Of a DNA stretch of 64,000 bases, positions 1 to 9,492 are shown in pieces. How positions within the stretch are numbered: the stretch's first letter is position 1; each line of letters opens with the position of its first letter. The position numbers and the translations under genes are program-made. The notes below the pieces were generated by a model. The model was not told the origin of the DNA. It did no database searches and saw only the letters and a program-made list of their open reading frames with translations. The stretch is taken from the NCBI RefSeq assembly GCF_904848625.1, contig NZ_CAJHCP010000020.1, positions 35,558 to 99,557 of the forward strand. Direction: 5' to 3'. Origin of the DNA: Paraburkholderia metrosideri (lineage in GTDB: Bacteria > Pseudomonadota > Gammaproteobacteria > Burkholderiales > Burkholderiaceae).

Positions 1-1332
1 GTCGTCAAATACGAGGCGTACTACGCGATCGTCACGTTTATCGCGCTGGCGGTGTACATCGTTTTCACGGTGAAGGTCACCGAGTGGCGCACGCATTTTC
101 GTCGCACGATGAACGATCTCGATTCAAAGGCGAATTCGCGTGCAATCGATTCGCTGCTCAACTACGAGACCGTCAAATACTTCGGCAATGAAGAGTGGGA
201 AGCGAGCCGCTACGACGAAAATCTCAAGCGCTATCGCACCGCGGCGATCAAGTCGCAGCGTTCGCTGTCGGCGCTGAACTTCGGACAGCAGGCGATTATC
301 GGCACGGGGCTCGTGTTCATTCTGTGGCGCGCGACGCAAGGTGTGATGGCCGGGCGGCTCACGCTCGGCGACCTGGTGCTGATCAACACGTTCATGTTGC
401 AGCTTTATATTCCGCTGAATTTCCTTGGCGTCGTGTATCGCGAGTTGAAGCAGAGTCTGACCGACATGGATCGGATGTTCACGTTGCTCGGCGCCGCGCA
501 GGAAGTGCCCGATCTCGAGAATGCGTCGGCGTTGCAGGTGAGCGGTGCGCAAGTGCGTTTCGAGCACGTCAATTTCTCGTACGAACCCGCGCGGCAGATT
601 CTGCACGACGTGAGCTTTACGATTCCGGCGGGTACGACCACTGCCGTTGTCGGTCACAGCGGCTCGGGTAAATCGACGCTCGCGCGGCTGATGTTCCGCT
701 TCTACGATCTGGATCGCGCGAACGGTGGCGCGATTACGATCGACGGTCAGGATATTCGCGACGTCACGCAGGATTCGCTGCGCGCGTCGATTGGCATCGT
801 GCCGCAGGACACCGTGCTGTTCAACGATTCGATCTACTACAACATCGCGTACGGCCGGCCGTCGGCGACACGCGACGAAGTGATTGCGGCGGCGCGCGCC
901 GCACATATTCACGAGTTCATCGAAGGATTGCCGAAGGGGTATGAAACGCCGGTCGGCGAGCGCGGTTTGAAATTGTCCGGTGGCGAGAAGCAGCGTGTAG
1001 CAATTGCGCGAACCATACTCAAGAATCCGCCGATCCTGCTCTTCGACGAAGCCACCTCCGCACTCGACTCGCGTTCCGAGCGCGCGATCCAGCACGAACT
1101 CGATCAGATCGCGCGCGAACGCACGACGTTGATCATCGCGCACCGGTTGTCGACCGTGGTACACGCGCAGCAGATCATCGTGATGGACAAGGGGCGGATT
1201 GTCGAACGCGGCACGCATGCCGAGTTGCTGCGCGCGAACGGACTGTTCGCGCAGATGTGGGCGTTGCAGCAGCGCGCGGCAGAGGTGCCGGAGTCGATGG
1301 AAGCGGTGGATGCGGGGGAGGGTGGGCACTAA
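1..1332 (+). CDS. Atm1/HMT1-type ABC exporter, C-terminal part (5' end outside window)
   Basis: Fused membrane/ATPase exporter of the ABCB7/Atm1/HMT1 group, whose members export glutathione- or metal-linked compounds across the inner membrane. The reading frame is open from base 1, so the start lies upstream. The visible part has the end of the transmembrane domain and a complete nucleotide-binding domain: Walker A GHSGSGKST (about 652-678), Q-loop VPQDTVLF, signature LSGGEKQR (973-996), Walker B ILLFDEATSALD and H-loop IAHRLSTV. The N-terminal visible segment (FRRTMNDLDSKANSRAIDSL then NYETVKYFGNE) is typical of the Atm1 group. The substrate is inferred from the family only. Confidence 0.9.
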   Translation, partial: VVKYEAYYAIVTFIALAVYIVFTVKVTEWRTHFRRTMNDLDSKANSRAIDSLLNYETVKYFGNEEWEASRYDENLKRYRTAAIKSQRSLSALNFGQQAIIGTGLVFILWRATQGVMAGRLTLGDLVLINTFMLQLYIPLNFLGVVYRELKQSLTDMDRMFTLLGAAQEVPDLENASALQVSGAQVRFEHVNFSYEPARQILHDVSFTIPAGTTTAVVGHSGSGKSTLARLMFRFYDLDRANGGAITIDGQDIRDVTQDSLRASIGIVPQDTVLFNDSIYYNIAYGRPSATRDEVIAAARAAHIHEFIEGLPKGYETPVGERGLKLSGGEKQRVAIARTILKNPPILLFDEATSALDSRSERAIQHELDQIARERTTLIIAHRLSTVVHAQQIIVMDKGRIVERGTHAELLRANGLFAQMWALQQRAAEVPESMEAVDAGEGGH

Positions 1333-1430
1333 GCGAGCGCGATGCGACGCGACGTGCTTGCCGGCAGGCGCGTGAGGTAGCGGCGGCAACATGCCCTCGG
1401 GCTGTCGCGCGCGAGCGAGGGCTTTCGCGC

Positions 1431-2144
1431 TCAGCGCGCCTTCAACTGCTGATCCAACGCCTGCAATTGCGCCGGCGTCCCGACGTTCTCCCACGAGCCC
1501 TCGTACAACTCCCCGCTCGCCAGTCCGCGCCCGATCGTGTCACGGTAATACGGCGACAGCGCGCGACGTGTGCCGCGCGGCAGAGCGTGGAACATGCGTG
1601 TGTCGTAAAGCCCGATGCTGCCGAAGGTCAAACGCGGTCGGGCATCAAGAGACAGCACGCCGTCGACCAGACCGAAGTCGCCAGCCGGATGAAACACCGG
1701 ATTCGGCACCATCACCAGATGCATGCCCGGCTCTGCAAGCGTCTGCAATCTGTCGGCATGCGCATGCAGCGTGGCGTAATCGAAATCGGCGTACACGTCG
1801 CCCGCGACCGCGAGAAATACTTCGCTCTCGCCGTTATCTTCCAGCAGCGGCAGCGCCTGCACGATACCGCCCGCTGTCTCCAATGCGTCATGCTCAGCCG
1901 AGTAACGCAACTCGACCTGCCAGCGTGAGCCATCGCCCAGCGTCGCCTCGATCTTTTCGCCGAGCCACGCGTGGTTGATCACAATGGTCTGAAAACCGGC
2001 CTGCGCGAGCCGTTCGATCTGCCACACGATCAGCGGCTTGCCGCCGGCTTCGAGCAAAGGCTTCGGGCACGCGTCGGTCAATGGACGCATCCGTTCGCCG
2101 CGGCCCGCGGCGAAAATCATCGCTTTCTTCACAGACATCGTCAT
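1431..2144 (-). CDS. murU: N-acetylmuramate alpha-1-phosphate uridylyltransferase
   Basis: Nucleotidyltransferase of 237 aa with the sugar-nucleotide signature FAAGRGERMRPLTD near the N-terminus and a GGKPLIVWQIERLA segment. MurU makes UDP-MurNAc from MurNAc-1-phosphate in the recycling route that bypasses MurA and de novo synthesis. It lies 3 nt after the kinase gene amgK, in the same order next to lptD as known from Pseudomonas, which supports MurU over a generic mannose-1-phosphate guanylyltransferase. An in-frame ATG two codons inside (2138) is an equally possible start. Cytoplasmic. Confidence 0.88.
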   Translation of the reverse strand: MTMSVKKAMIFAAGRGERMRPLTDACPKPLLEAGGKPLIVWQIERLAQAGFQTIVINHAWLGEKIEATLGDGSRWQVELRYSAEHDALETAGGIVQALPLLEDNGESEVFLAVAGDVYADFDYATLHAHADRLQTLAEPGMHLVMVPNPVFHPAGDFGLVDGVLSLDARPRLTFGSIGLYDTRMFHALPRGTRRALSPYYRDTIGRGLASGELYEGSWENVGTPAQLQALDQQLKAR

Positions 2145-2147
2145 CGG

Positions 2148-3227
2148 TCAGAACGTGTAGCCGACTTCATTCGCGCGGCCTTCGAGTTCGTCGAGCAGTT
2201 TCGCGAACGGGCGCAGCGGTGCGTAGCGTTCAGCCACCTTGCGCGCATAGCCGATGAAACGCGGCAGATCGTTCATGTAGTGAGGCTTGCCGTCGCGGTA
2301 GTTGATCCGGCAGAACAGGCCGAGCACCTTGATGTGCCGTTGCAGCCCCATCCATTCGAGCTGGCGGTAGAACTCGCCGAAATCGGGATCGACCGGCAAG
2401 CCGGCTTTTTTCGCGCGTTCCCAGTAGTACACGAAGCAGTCCAGTTCGAACTCTTCGTCCCAACCGATGAACGCATCGCGCAGCAGCGACGCGACGTCAT
2501 AGGTGATCGGGCCGTAAACCGCGTCCTGAAAGTCGAGCACGCCGGGATTCAGCGGATTCGGCTGCGGGGCGACCATCAGATTGCGCGGCATGAAATCGCG
2601 CAGCATGAACACTTGCGGCTGCGTGCGGGCGCTCGCGATCAGCAGCGCGAACGTGCGATCGAGCAGCCCGCGGGTCTTTTCGTCGACCTCGCGGCCCAGA
2701 TGCCGGCTGATGAACCATTCCGGCAGCAACTCCATCTCGCGGCGCAGGAACGCTTCGTCGAATTCGGGCAGCACGCCTTCGCGCGACGTGAGCTGCCAGC
2801 GGATCAGCGCGTCGAGTGCATCGCGCATCAGCGTGCGGGCACGGCGCGGATCGTCGCCGTTCTGCGCTTGCGTCAGTGCGCCGAGGTACGAAGCCGTACC
2901 CAGATCGGTCACGAGCATCAGTCCGGCGTCGAAATCGACCTCCAGAATTCGCGGCACGTGCACGCCCGCTGCGTTGAGCAATTGGGCGACCTGCACAAAT
3001 TCGCGGCACTTTTCGGGCGGCGGGGCATCGACGGCGATCAGCGAGCCGGTGTTTTCGCCTTCCACCACCTTACCGGCGACACGGAAATAGCGCCGGAAAC
3101 TGGCGTCGGATGAAGCGGGGGCAAGCGTGTCGAGTTCGAGTGAATAGCGCGCTGCATGGCCTTGCAGCCAGGTCTTGAGCAGTTGCAGGCGGGAGTCGGG
3201 AGTGTCTTGGGAGGGTGGCAGCGTCAT
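2148..3227 (-). CDS. amgK: anomeric MurNAc/GlcNAc kinase (aminoglycoside phosphotransferase fold)
   Basis: APH-fold kinase of 359 aa that phosphorylates free MurNAc or GlcNAc at C1 and feeds MurU. Kinase motifs visible: the catalytic loop LRDFMPRNL (about 209-217; the usual His of HGD is replaced by Arg before the Asp) and the metal-binding LDFQD (about 231-235). I use the ATG at 3227; a TTG five codons upstream (3242) is possible. The gene is divergent from lptD across about 220 bp and forms a two-gene unit with murU. Confidence 0.88.
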   Translation of the reverse strand: MTLPPSQDTPDSRLQLLKTWLQGHAARYSLELDTLAPASSDASFRRYFRVAGKVVEGENTGSLIAVDAPPPEKCREFVQVAQLLNAAGVHVPRILEVDFDAGLMLVTDLGTASYLGALTQAQNGDDPRRARTLMRDALDALIRWQLTSREGVLPEFDEAFLRREMELLPEWFISRHLGREVDEKTRGLLDRTFALLIASARTQPQVFMLRDFMPRNLMVAPQPNPLNPGVLDFQDAVYGPITYDVASLLRDAFIGWDEEFELDCFVYYWERAKKAGLPVDPDFGEFYRQLEWMGLQRHIKVLGLFCRINYRDGKPHYMNDLPRFIGYARKVAERYAPLRPFAKLLDELEGRANEVGYTF

Positions 3228-3243
3228 GTAAACCGGCGGCAAA

Positions 3244-3272
3244 TTCTTAGGGGCAACGTCTTGCCATATAAT
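3244..3272 (+). promoter_or_regulatory. possible sigma-70 promoter in the amgK/lptD divergent region
   Basis: A perfect TATAAT hexamer lies at 3267-3272, 17 nt after a weak TTCTTA (3244-3249). Its position suits a transcript into lptD with a leader of about 170 nt. The -10 is AT-symmetric and could also serve the minus strand. Based only on the hexamers. Confidence 0.35.
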
Positions 3273-3450
3273 ACCCCACGACTTTTTTGACGCGACTCAC
3301 GCTGGCTTTTCGCGTGTTCCGCTTCACCGCCCGCCTCATCGTTCGACAGATTGTAAATATGGATGTGCAGCCGACTGTCACGGTCGGGATGTGCAGGCGG
3401 TGGATCGTGACTGCAAAAGCTGACGGACGGGCCGATTCGCCAAACGATAC

Positions 3451-5823
3451 ATGCCGCCTAGACAGCTTTCCCAAACGACTCCCTCCTGTGCGGCCGCGCC
3501 GCGCAAAAGGCGGCTCGTCGCGGCGTTGATCGCCGTTCCGGGCCTGATGCCTGCGCTTGCTCACGCCCAACTGGTGGGGGAAGCCGCGCAGCCGCAATCT
3601 ATCTACGCGCCCTGGGGCATGCGGCTCGCGCCGCAGCTCGAGGACCATCTGTTGCAACCCGGCCAGTCGCCGGCCACGTTCGTGCTCGGCGACGCCGCCA
3701 GCGGCACGATCGACCAGGACCTGGCGGCCAAGGGTTCAGCCGAGGTGCGCCGCAATACGACCGTGATCAAGGCCGACGCGCTGCACTACGATCAGGACAC
3801 GGACATGGCCGATGCCTACGGCAACGTCCACGTGATCAACAGCGGCAACACCTTCATCGGCCCCGACGCGCATCTGCGGGTGGATTCGACCGAAGGCTTC
3901 ATGACTTCGCCGAAGTACCACTTCACGTTGACGGGCGGCTCGGGCAGCGCGCAGCGCGTCGACCTGCTCGACGCGGAGCGCTCGGTGTTCACGAAGGGCA
4001 CCTACACGGCCTGCTCGTGCGAGGACAACCCGGCCTGGTACATCAAGGGCAGCGAATTCGATTTCGACACCGGCGCGGACGAAGGCGTCGCGTACAACAG
4101 CGTGCTGTTCTTCCAGGGCGTGCCGGTGTTCGCGTCGCCGTGGCTGTCGTTCCCGCTGTCGGGCGAGCGGCGCAGCGGGCTGTTGCCGCCCACGTTCTCG
4201 CTGAGTTCGACCAACGGCTTCGAACTGTCGGTGCCGTATTACTTCAACATCGCGCCGAACCGCGATCTGACGCTCACGCCGCGTCTGATCTCCAAGCGCG
4301 GTGTGCAGTTGCAGACTTCGTTCCGCTATCTGTCGCCCACGTATTCGGGCTCGATCACCGGCGAATTCCTGCCTGACGATCACCTGACGCACACCAACCG
4401 TTACGCGCTGTACATCCAGCACAACCAGAATTTCGGTAACGGGTTCGCAGGTTACGTCTACTACAACAAGGTTTCGGACAACCAGTATCCGGAAGACCTG
4501 TCGTCGTCGGTCAACCAGTTCATGAACGGCACCCAGCTCCTGTATCAACAGGAAGCCGGGTTGACCTATAACAACGGCCCGTGGTCGGTGCTCGCTCGCG
4601 AACAGCACTGGCAGACGCTGACGCCGTCGGTCGCGCCATATGGCCGCGAGCCGCAGTTGAACGTGAAGTACGCGAAGTACAACGTCGGTGGATTCGACTT
4701 CGGCGCGGAAGCCGACTACACGAACTTCCGCATCACGACCGAGGACCTGTCGGAAGGCCAGCGGGTCGTATTCAACCCGTACCTGTCGTATTCGGTGGTC
4801 GGGCCGGGGTACTTCGTCACGCCGAAGGTGCAGTGGCACTTCGCGTCGTACAACCTGAACAACATCGGCACCGATCTGAACGGCGTGCCCAACGCGCAGA
4901 AGAACTTCACCGAGTCGATTCCGACGCTGAGCTTCGACACGGGCCTGACCTTCGAGCGCTCGGTGCGGATTTTCGGCGCGGACTATATCCAGACGCTGGA
5001 GCCGCGCCTGTACTACGTGTACACGCCGTACCGCAATCAGGAAAACGCGCCGCTGTTCGACACGGCCGACTCCGACTTCGGTCTGGCGGAGATTTTCACG
5101 CCGAACACGTTTGTCGGTAATGACCGGATCGCCGACGCGAACCGCCTGACCGCGGGTATCACCACGCGCTTCATCAACGCGGCCACCGGCGATGAGCGGG
5201 CGCGTTTCGTAATTGCGCAGCAGTACTATTTCCAGGACCAGCGCGTCACGCTGGAGCCGGGCCAGACCAGTACGCAGGCGACCCATTCGGACCTGATTGC
5301 AGGCGCGTCGGTCAAGCTCGGGGCCGGTTTCGCTTCGGAAACGGCGTTCCAATATAATGCCGACAACAACGAGTTGATCAAGACGAGCGTTGGCTTCGGC
5401 TTCAGTCCGGCCACCGGCAAGGTGATTAACGTCGGGTATCGCTACACCCGCGCGAACACCACGCTGGACAACGAGCCGATCAACCAGATACTGGTGTCGG
5501 GCCAATGGCCGCTCAGCCACCGGGTGTACGGCGTTGCACGGTTCAACTACGACCTGGGCGGGCACCGGATCGTCGACGGCCTGATCGGCATGCAGTACGA
5601 CGCCGATTGCTGGACGCTCGGCGCGGGGATCCAGCGCTACGCAAACGGGCTGAACACGTCGGGGCAGAATCAGTCGAGCACGCGGTTCCTCGCGCAGTTG
5701 ACGTTCAAGGGCTTGTCGAGCGTCGACAACGGACTGATGACCGCGTTCCGCAATGGCGTGGCGGGCTACACGCCGTTGCCGCCGCCGCCTCCGCCGGAAT
5801 CACGTTTCACCAATTACGAATGA
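3451..5823 (+). CDS. lptD: LPS-assembly protein LptD
   Basis: Outer-membrane beta-barrel (790 aa) that with LptE inserts lipopolysaccharide into the outer leaflet. It has an N-terminal signal peptide (cut expected after ALAHA, about residue 39), an OstA/LptA-like periplasmic jellyroll (about residues 90-200) and a barrel rich in aromatic-ended beta strands. Only three cysteines follow the signal peptide: C188 and C190 in a CSC motif and C720 in the barrel, so the two-disulfide arrangement of E. coli LptD cannot form exactly. The C-terminus ends in six consecutive prolines and ESRFTNYE. First gene of lptD-surA-pdxA-rsmA. Confidence 0.97.
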   Translation: MPPRQLSQTTPSCAAAPRKRRLVAALIAVPGLMPALAHAQLVGEAAQPQSIYAPWGMRLAPQLEDHLLQPGQSPATFVLGDAASGTIDQDLAAKGSAEVRRNTTVIKADALHYDQDTDMADAYGNVHVINSGNTFIGPDAHLRVDSTEGFMTSPKYHFTLTGGSGSAQRVDLLDAERSVFTKGTYTACSCEDNPAWYIKGSEFDFDTGADEGVAYNSVLFFQGVPVFASPWLSFPLSGERRSGLLPPTFSLSSTNGFELSVPYYFNIAPNRDLTLTPRLISKRGVQLQTSFRYLSPTYSGSITGEFLPDDHLTHTNRYALYIQHNQNFGNGFAGYVYYNKVSDNQYPEDLSSSVNQFMNGTQLLYQQEAGLTYNNGPWSVLAREQHWQTLTPSVAPYGREPQLNVKYAKYNVGGFDFGAEADYTNFRITTEDLSEGQRVVFNPYLSYSVVGPGYFVTPKVQWHFASYNLNNIGTDLNGVPNAQKNFTESIPTLSFDTGLTFERSVRIFGADYIQTLEPRLYYVYTPYRNQENAPLFDTADSDFGLAEIFTPNTFVGNDRIADANRLTAGITTRFINAATGDERARFVIAQQYYFQDQRVTLEPGQTSTQATHSDLIAGASVKLGAGFASETAFQYNADNNELIKTSVGFGFSPATGKVINVGYRYTRANTTLDNEPINQILVSGQWPLSHRVYGVARFNYDLGGHRIVDGLIGMQYDADCWTLGAGIQRYANGLNTSGQNQSSTRFLAQLTFKGLSSVDNGLMTAFRNGVAGYTPLPPPPPPESRFTNYE

Positions 5824-5896
5824 CGAATGACGCTGCGCGATCATTCATGGCATGCGAAAAGACGGGCCAGGCGCGCCCGACATCATTGGAGTATCT

Positions 5897-7288
5897 GTGG
5901 CAATCATGAAAAAGCTTCGCTTGGCAACGCTTGCGGCCGGTCTTGCCGCCGCAGCGTCCTTCCTGTCGGTTGCGCCGGTTCACGCTCAGGCGCTGCCCGG
6001 CACTAACGGCAGCAGCGTCCCCGTCGCCAATAACGGTCAAACGGTCGACACTATCGCCGCAGTCGTCAACAACGGTGTCATTACACGACGTGAGCTTGAC
6101 GAGCGCATGGGCCTGATCACGCACCGGCTGAATCAGCAGAACGCGCCGGTCCCGCCGCTCGACCAGTTGCGTCAACAGGTGCTCAACCAGATGGTGCTGG
6201 AGCGCATCCAGTTGCAGAAGGCGAAAGACGACGGCATCGTCGTCGACGACGCCGCCGTGCAGAAAACGCTTGAGCGTCTTGCGCAGGCGAACAACATGTC
6301 GCTCGAAATGTACCGCGCGCGGATCGAGGCGCAAGGCGTGCCCTGGACCACTTTCACCAGCGACGCGCGTACCGAACTGACGCTGTCGCGTTTGCGTGAA
6401 AAGGAAGTGGACAGCAAGATCACGGTGTCGGACGGCGAAGTGGCGAACTACATCGCCAGTCAGCGTGGCCCGAATGCGGGTGCGACCAGCGACCTGCACA
6501 TTCAGCACATCTTCATCAAGGCGCCGTTGAACGCGTCCGAAACCGATATCGAAGCCGCGCAGACCAAGGCGCAGGCTTTGCTGGCCGAAGCCAAGGGCGG
6601 TGCCAATTTCGAAAAGCTCGCGAAGTCCAATTCGCAAGCGCCGGATGCGGCGAAGAACAGCGGCGATCTGGGTTTCGTGGCGCCGTCCAAACTGCCGCCT
6701 GAGTTCGTGAAGGCTGCGTCGGCCTTGCGTCCGGGCGAGATCAATCCGGATCTGGTCCGCACCAATGACGGCTTCGAAATCGTGCGCCTCGTCGAGCGCC
6801 GCGTCGGTCAGGGCAGCAGCTCGGACGCGCCGAAACTCACGCAAACGCACGTGCGTCACATCCTGCTGCGCGTCGGCGACGGCATGTCGGAGCCGCAAGC
6901 GCGTCAGAGACTGCTCGACATCAAGAGCCAGCTTGCCGCAGGCGGCGACTTCGAGAAGTTTGCCCGTACCTACTCGCAGGACGGTTCCGCGTCGCAAGGC
7001 GGTGACCTCGGCTGGATCAGCCCGGGCGAAACGGTGCCGGAATTCGAACGCGCGATGAACAACTTGCAGGATGGCCAGATCAGCGACCCGGTTCGCAGCG
7101 AATACGGCTATCACCTGATCCAGGTGCTGGGCCGCCGCGAAGCAGAAGGTTCGGTTTCGCAGCAGATGGATCTGGCGCGTCAGGCAATCGGTCAGCGCAA
7201 GGCCGAACAGGCTTACGCCGACTGGCTGCGTGAACTGCGTGACACCGCCTACGTGGAAGTGAAGCCCACGCAGGCGAGCTTGAACTAA
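5897..7288 (+). CDS. surA: periplasmic chaperone / peptidyl-prolyl isomerase SurA
   Basis: Periplasmic foldase for outer-membrane proteins, about 460 aa. The signal peptide ends at VAPVHAQ. An N-terminal chaperone domain (VDTIAAVVNNGVITRRELDE) is followed by two parvulin domains, starting near LHIQHIFIKAP and VRHILLRVGDG. Start choice: GGAG at 5888-5891 is 5 nt from GTG at 5897 but 14 nt from the ATG at 5906 (MKKLRLATL), so I prefer the GTG; the difference is three residues. Partner of lptD in outer-membrane biogenesis. Confidence 0.95.
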   Translation: MAIMKKLRLATLAAGLAAAASFLSVAPVHAQALPGTNGSSVPVANNGQTVDTIAAVVNNGVITRRELDERMGLITHRLNQQNAPVPPLDQLRQQVLNQMVLERIQLQKAKDDGIVVDDAAVQKTLERLAQANNMSLEMYRARIEAQGVPWTTFTSDARTELTLSRLREKEVDSKITVSDGEVANYIASQRGPNAGATSDLHIQHIFIKAPLNASETDIEAAQTKAQALLAEAKGGANFEKLAKSNSQAPDAAKNSGDLGFVAPSKLPPEFVKAASALRPGEINPDLVRTNDGFEIVRLVERRVGQGSSSDAPKLTQTHVRHILLRVGDGMSEPQARQRLLDIKSQLAAGGDFEKFARTYSQDGSASQGGDLGWISPGETVPEFERAMNNLQDGQISDPVRSEYGYHLIQVLGRREAEGSVSQQMDLARQAIGQRKAEQAYADWLRELRDTAYVEVKPTQASLN

Positions 7289-7302
7289 CCGTTTTAGCCA
7301 TC

Positions 7303-8313
7303 ATGACAAGCGCCGCCCCGTCCACCAGCCTGCCGTTACAGATCGCGATCACGACCGGCGAACCCGCCGGCGTCGGCCCCGAACTGACCGCGCAGGCGTT
7401 GGCCGGCGCGGCGGCGCACTGGCCCACCGCGCAGTTCACCGTGTTGGGCGATGCGAGTCTGCTCGCCGAACGTGCGCGCGCTGTGGGAGTCGATTGGGCC
7501 GCGCTGGTGGCGGACGGCAAGCGCGTACGGGTGCAGCACACGGCGCTCGGCGCGCCGTCGCTGGCGGGCCGGCTGAACGCCGCCAATGGCCGCTACGTGC
7601 TCGATCTGCTCGATAGCGCGATCGACGGCGCAGTGGCCGGCAGGTTCGACGCGATCGTGACCGCGCCGCTGCAAAAAAGCACGATCAACGACGCTGGTGT
7701 GCCGTTCACCGGCCACACCGAATATCTGGCCGAACGCACCCACACACCGCGTGTGGTGATGATGCTGGCCGGCACCGGCAAGCGGCCGCTGCGCGTGGCG
7801 CTCGCGACCACCCATTTGCCGCTGAAAGATGTCTCCGCTGCGTTGACGATCGAGAGCATTGTCGAGACGCTCTCGATCATCGACCAGGATTTGCGGAATC
7901 ACTTTGGCTTACCCGCGCCGCGTATCCTCGTAACCGGGTTGAACCCGCATGCGGGCGAGAATGGTTACCTGGGCCGCGAGGAAATCGAGGTCATCACACC
8001 GGCGCTGAATCGCGCGAACGATAAAGGTATCGACGCGCGCGGTCCTTATCCGGCCGACACGCTGTTCCAGCCACGTTATCTCGAGCAGGCCGACTGCGTG
8101 CTGGCCATGTTCCACGATCAGGGTCTGCCGGTGTTGAAGTACGCCACGTTTGGCGAAGGCATCAACGTGACGCTCGGCTTGCCGATCATCCGCACCTCGG
8201 TCGATCACGGCACCGCGCTCGATCTGGCCGGCACCGGCCGCGCTGACGCGGGCAGCCTGATCGCCGCGATCGATACCGCGGTGTCGATGGCGCAGCACCG
8301 CCGCGTGGGCTGA
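7303..8313 (+). CDS. pdxA: 4-hydroxythreonine-4-phosphate dehydrogenase
   Basis: NAD-dependent dehydrogenase (336 aa) that oxidises and decarboxylates 4-phosphohydroxy-threonine in the DXP-dependent pyridoxal 5'-phosphate pathway; cytoplasmic. Family features: ITTGEPAGVGPEL at the N-terminus, TAPLQKSTINDAGVPFTGHT in the middle, GLNPHAGENG, and a late FHDQGLPVLKY metal-site segment. It begins 14 nt after surA, in the classical surA-pdxA-rsmA order, so co-transcription with lptD-surA is likely. Confidence 0.97.
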   Translation: MTSAAPSTSLPLQIAITTGEPAGVGPELTAQALAGAAAHWPTAQFTVLGDASLLAERARAVGVDWAALVADGKRVRVQHTALGAPSLAGRLNAANGRYVLDLLDSAIDGAVAGRFDAIVTAPLQKSTINDAGVPFTGHTEYLAERTHTPRVVMMLAGTGKRPLRVALATTHLPLKDVSAALTIESIVETLSIIDQDLRNHFGLPAPRILVTGLNPHAGENGYLGREEIEVITPALNRANDKGIDARGPYPADTLFQPRYLEQADCVLAMFHDQGLPVLKYATFGEGINVTLGLPIIRTSVDHGTALDLAGTGRADAGSLIAAIDTAVSMAQHRRVG

Positions 8314-8518
8314 TCTGGCGCGGCAGCGGCGCAGCTTCTACTGCGTTTCGTGATGTAGCGGGATATGTCCGGCAGTGCGTGAACCGTGCCGCGCTGTTGC
8401 AGGATCTCAGGCGTGAAGCCATGACCGACGCATCGCTTGCACGGTCTGCTCACCCCAAATTCGGCGCACGACGCGCATTCTTCTCTTTAAGCAGTTTTCT
8501 TTCTTAGCGTTTTTTTCG

Positions 8519-9349
8519 ATGTCCACCAGCAGACAGCAGCAGGGCCGCCACCAGGGTCATATCGCGCGCAAGCGTTTCGGTCAGAACTTTCTGGTCGACA
8601 TGGGCGTGATCGATTCGATCGTCGACGTGATCCGGCCGCAGCGCGGCGAGCGCATGGTCGAAATCGGGCCGGGGCTCGGTGCGCTCACCGAACCGCTGAT
8701 CGAGCGTCTTGCGACGCCCGAAACGCCGCTGCACGCGGTCGAACTGGACCGCGATCTGATCGGGCGCCTGAAGACCCGATTCGGCGATCTGCTCGAGCTG
8801 CATGCGGGCGACGCGCTCGCATTCGACTTCGGCTCGCTGGCCGCGCCTGGCGAGAAGGCGTCGCTGCGCATTGTCGGCAATCTGCCGTACAACATTTCGA
8901 GCCCGTTGCTGTTTCACCTGACGACGTTCGCGGATCGCGTGATCGATCAGCATTTCATGTTGCAGAACGAAGTCGTTGAGCGGATGGTCGCGGAGCCGGG
9001 CAGCAAGGCATTCAGCCGCCTCTCGGTGATGCTGCAATATCGCTACGTCATCGACAAGCAACTCGACGTGCCGCCCGAATCGTTCAACCCGCCGCCGAAG
9101 GTCGATTCCGCGATCGTGCGGATGATCCCGCACGAGTTGCACGAACTGGCGCCGGTGAACGAGCGCGTGCTCGGCGAAGTGGTGACGGCGGCGTTCTCGC
9201 AGCGTCGTAAGATGTTGCGCAACACGCTGGCGATGTATCGCGATTCGGTGGATTTCGACGCGATTGGCTTTGATCTGCAACGCCGGGCCGAAGATGTGTC
9301 GGTTGCCGAGTATGTGCAGGTGGCGCAGATCGTGGCGGAGAAGAAGTAG
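8519..9349 (+). CDS. rsmA: 16S rRNA (adenine1518/1519-N6) dimethyltransferase
   Basis: KsgA/RsmA (276 aa) dimethylates two adjacent adenines in helix 45 of 16S rRNA. Visible: HIARKRFGQNFLVD, the SAM-binding EIGPGLGALTEPL, and the catalytic NLPYNISSPLLF. It is separated from pdxA by a 205-bp gap, unlike the tight spacing often seen, so it may also have its own promoter. ATG at 8519 follows a T-rich stretch without a strong Shine-Dalgarno. Confidence 0.97.
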   Translation: MSTSRQQQGRHQGHIARKRFGQNFLVDMGVIDSIVDVIRPQRGERMVEIGPGLGALTEPLIERLATPETPLHAVELDRDLIGRLKTRFGDLLELHAGDALAFDFGSLAAPGEKASLRIVGNLPYNISSPLLFHLTTFADRVIDQHFMLQNEVVERMVAEPGSKAFSRLSVMLQYRYVIDKQLDVPPESFNPPPKVDSAIVRMIPHELHELAPVNERVLGEVVTAAFSQRRKMLRNTLAMYRDSVDFDAIGFDLQRRAEDVSVAEYVQVAQIVAEKK

Positions 9350-9492
9350 TTTGCGCGTGACGCGCCGCTGAGTGAGATGTCGGGCTGACGCGGGTAACTG
9401 GCCAGGCCCGCAGCCACAGAAACCAGGCATGGCGGCCGTTAGGTCAGGACTGCGCCAGGTCATCTCAGGTGTGGCCAGGCCCGACCTGTGAA

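Noticed and set aside
124..1494. 456-codon open frame on the minus strand over the ABC exporter
   Set aside because: Arg/His-rich shadow of a high-GC gene; the plus frame has all ABC motifs.
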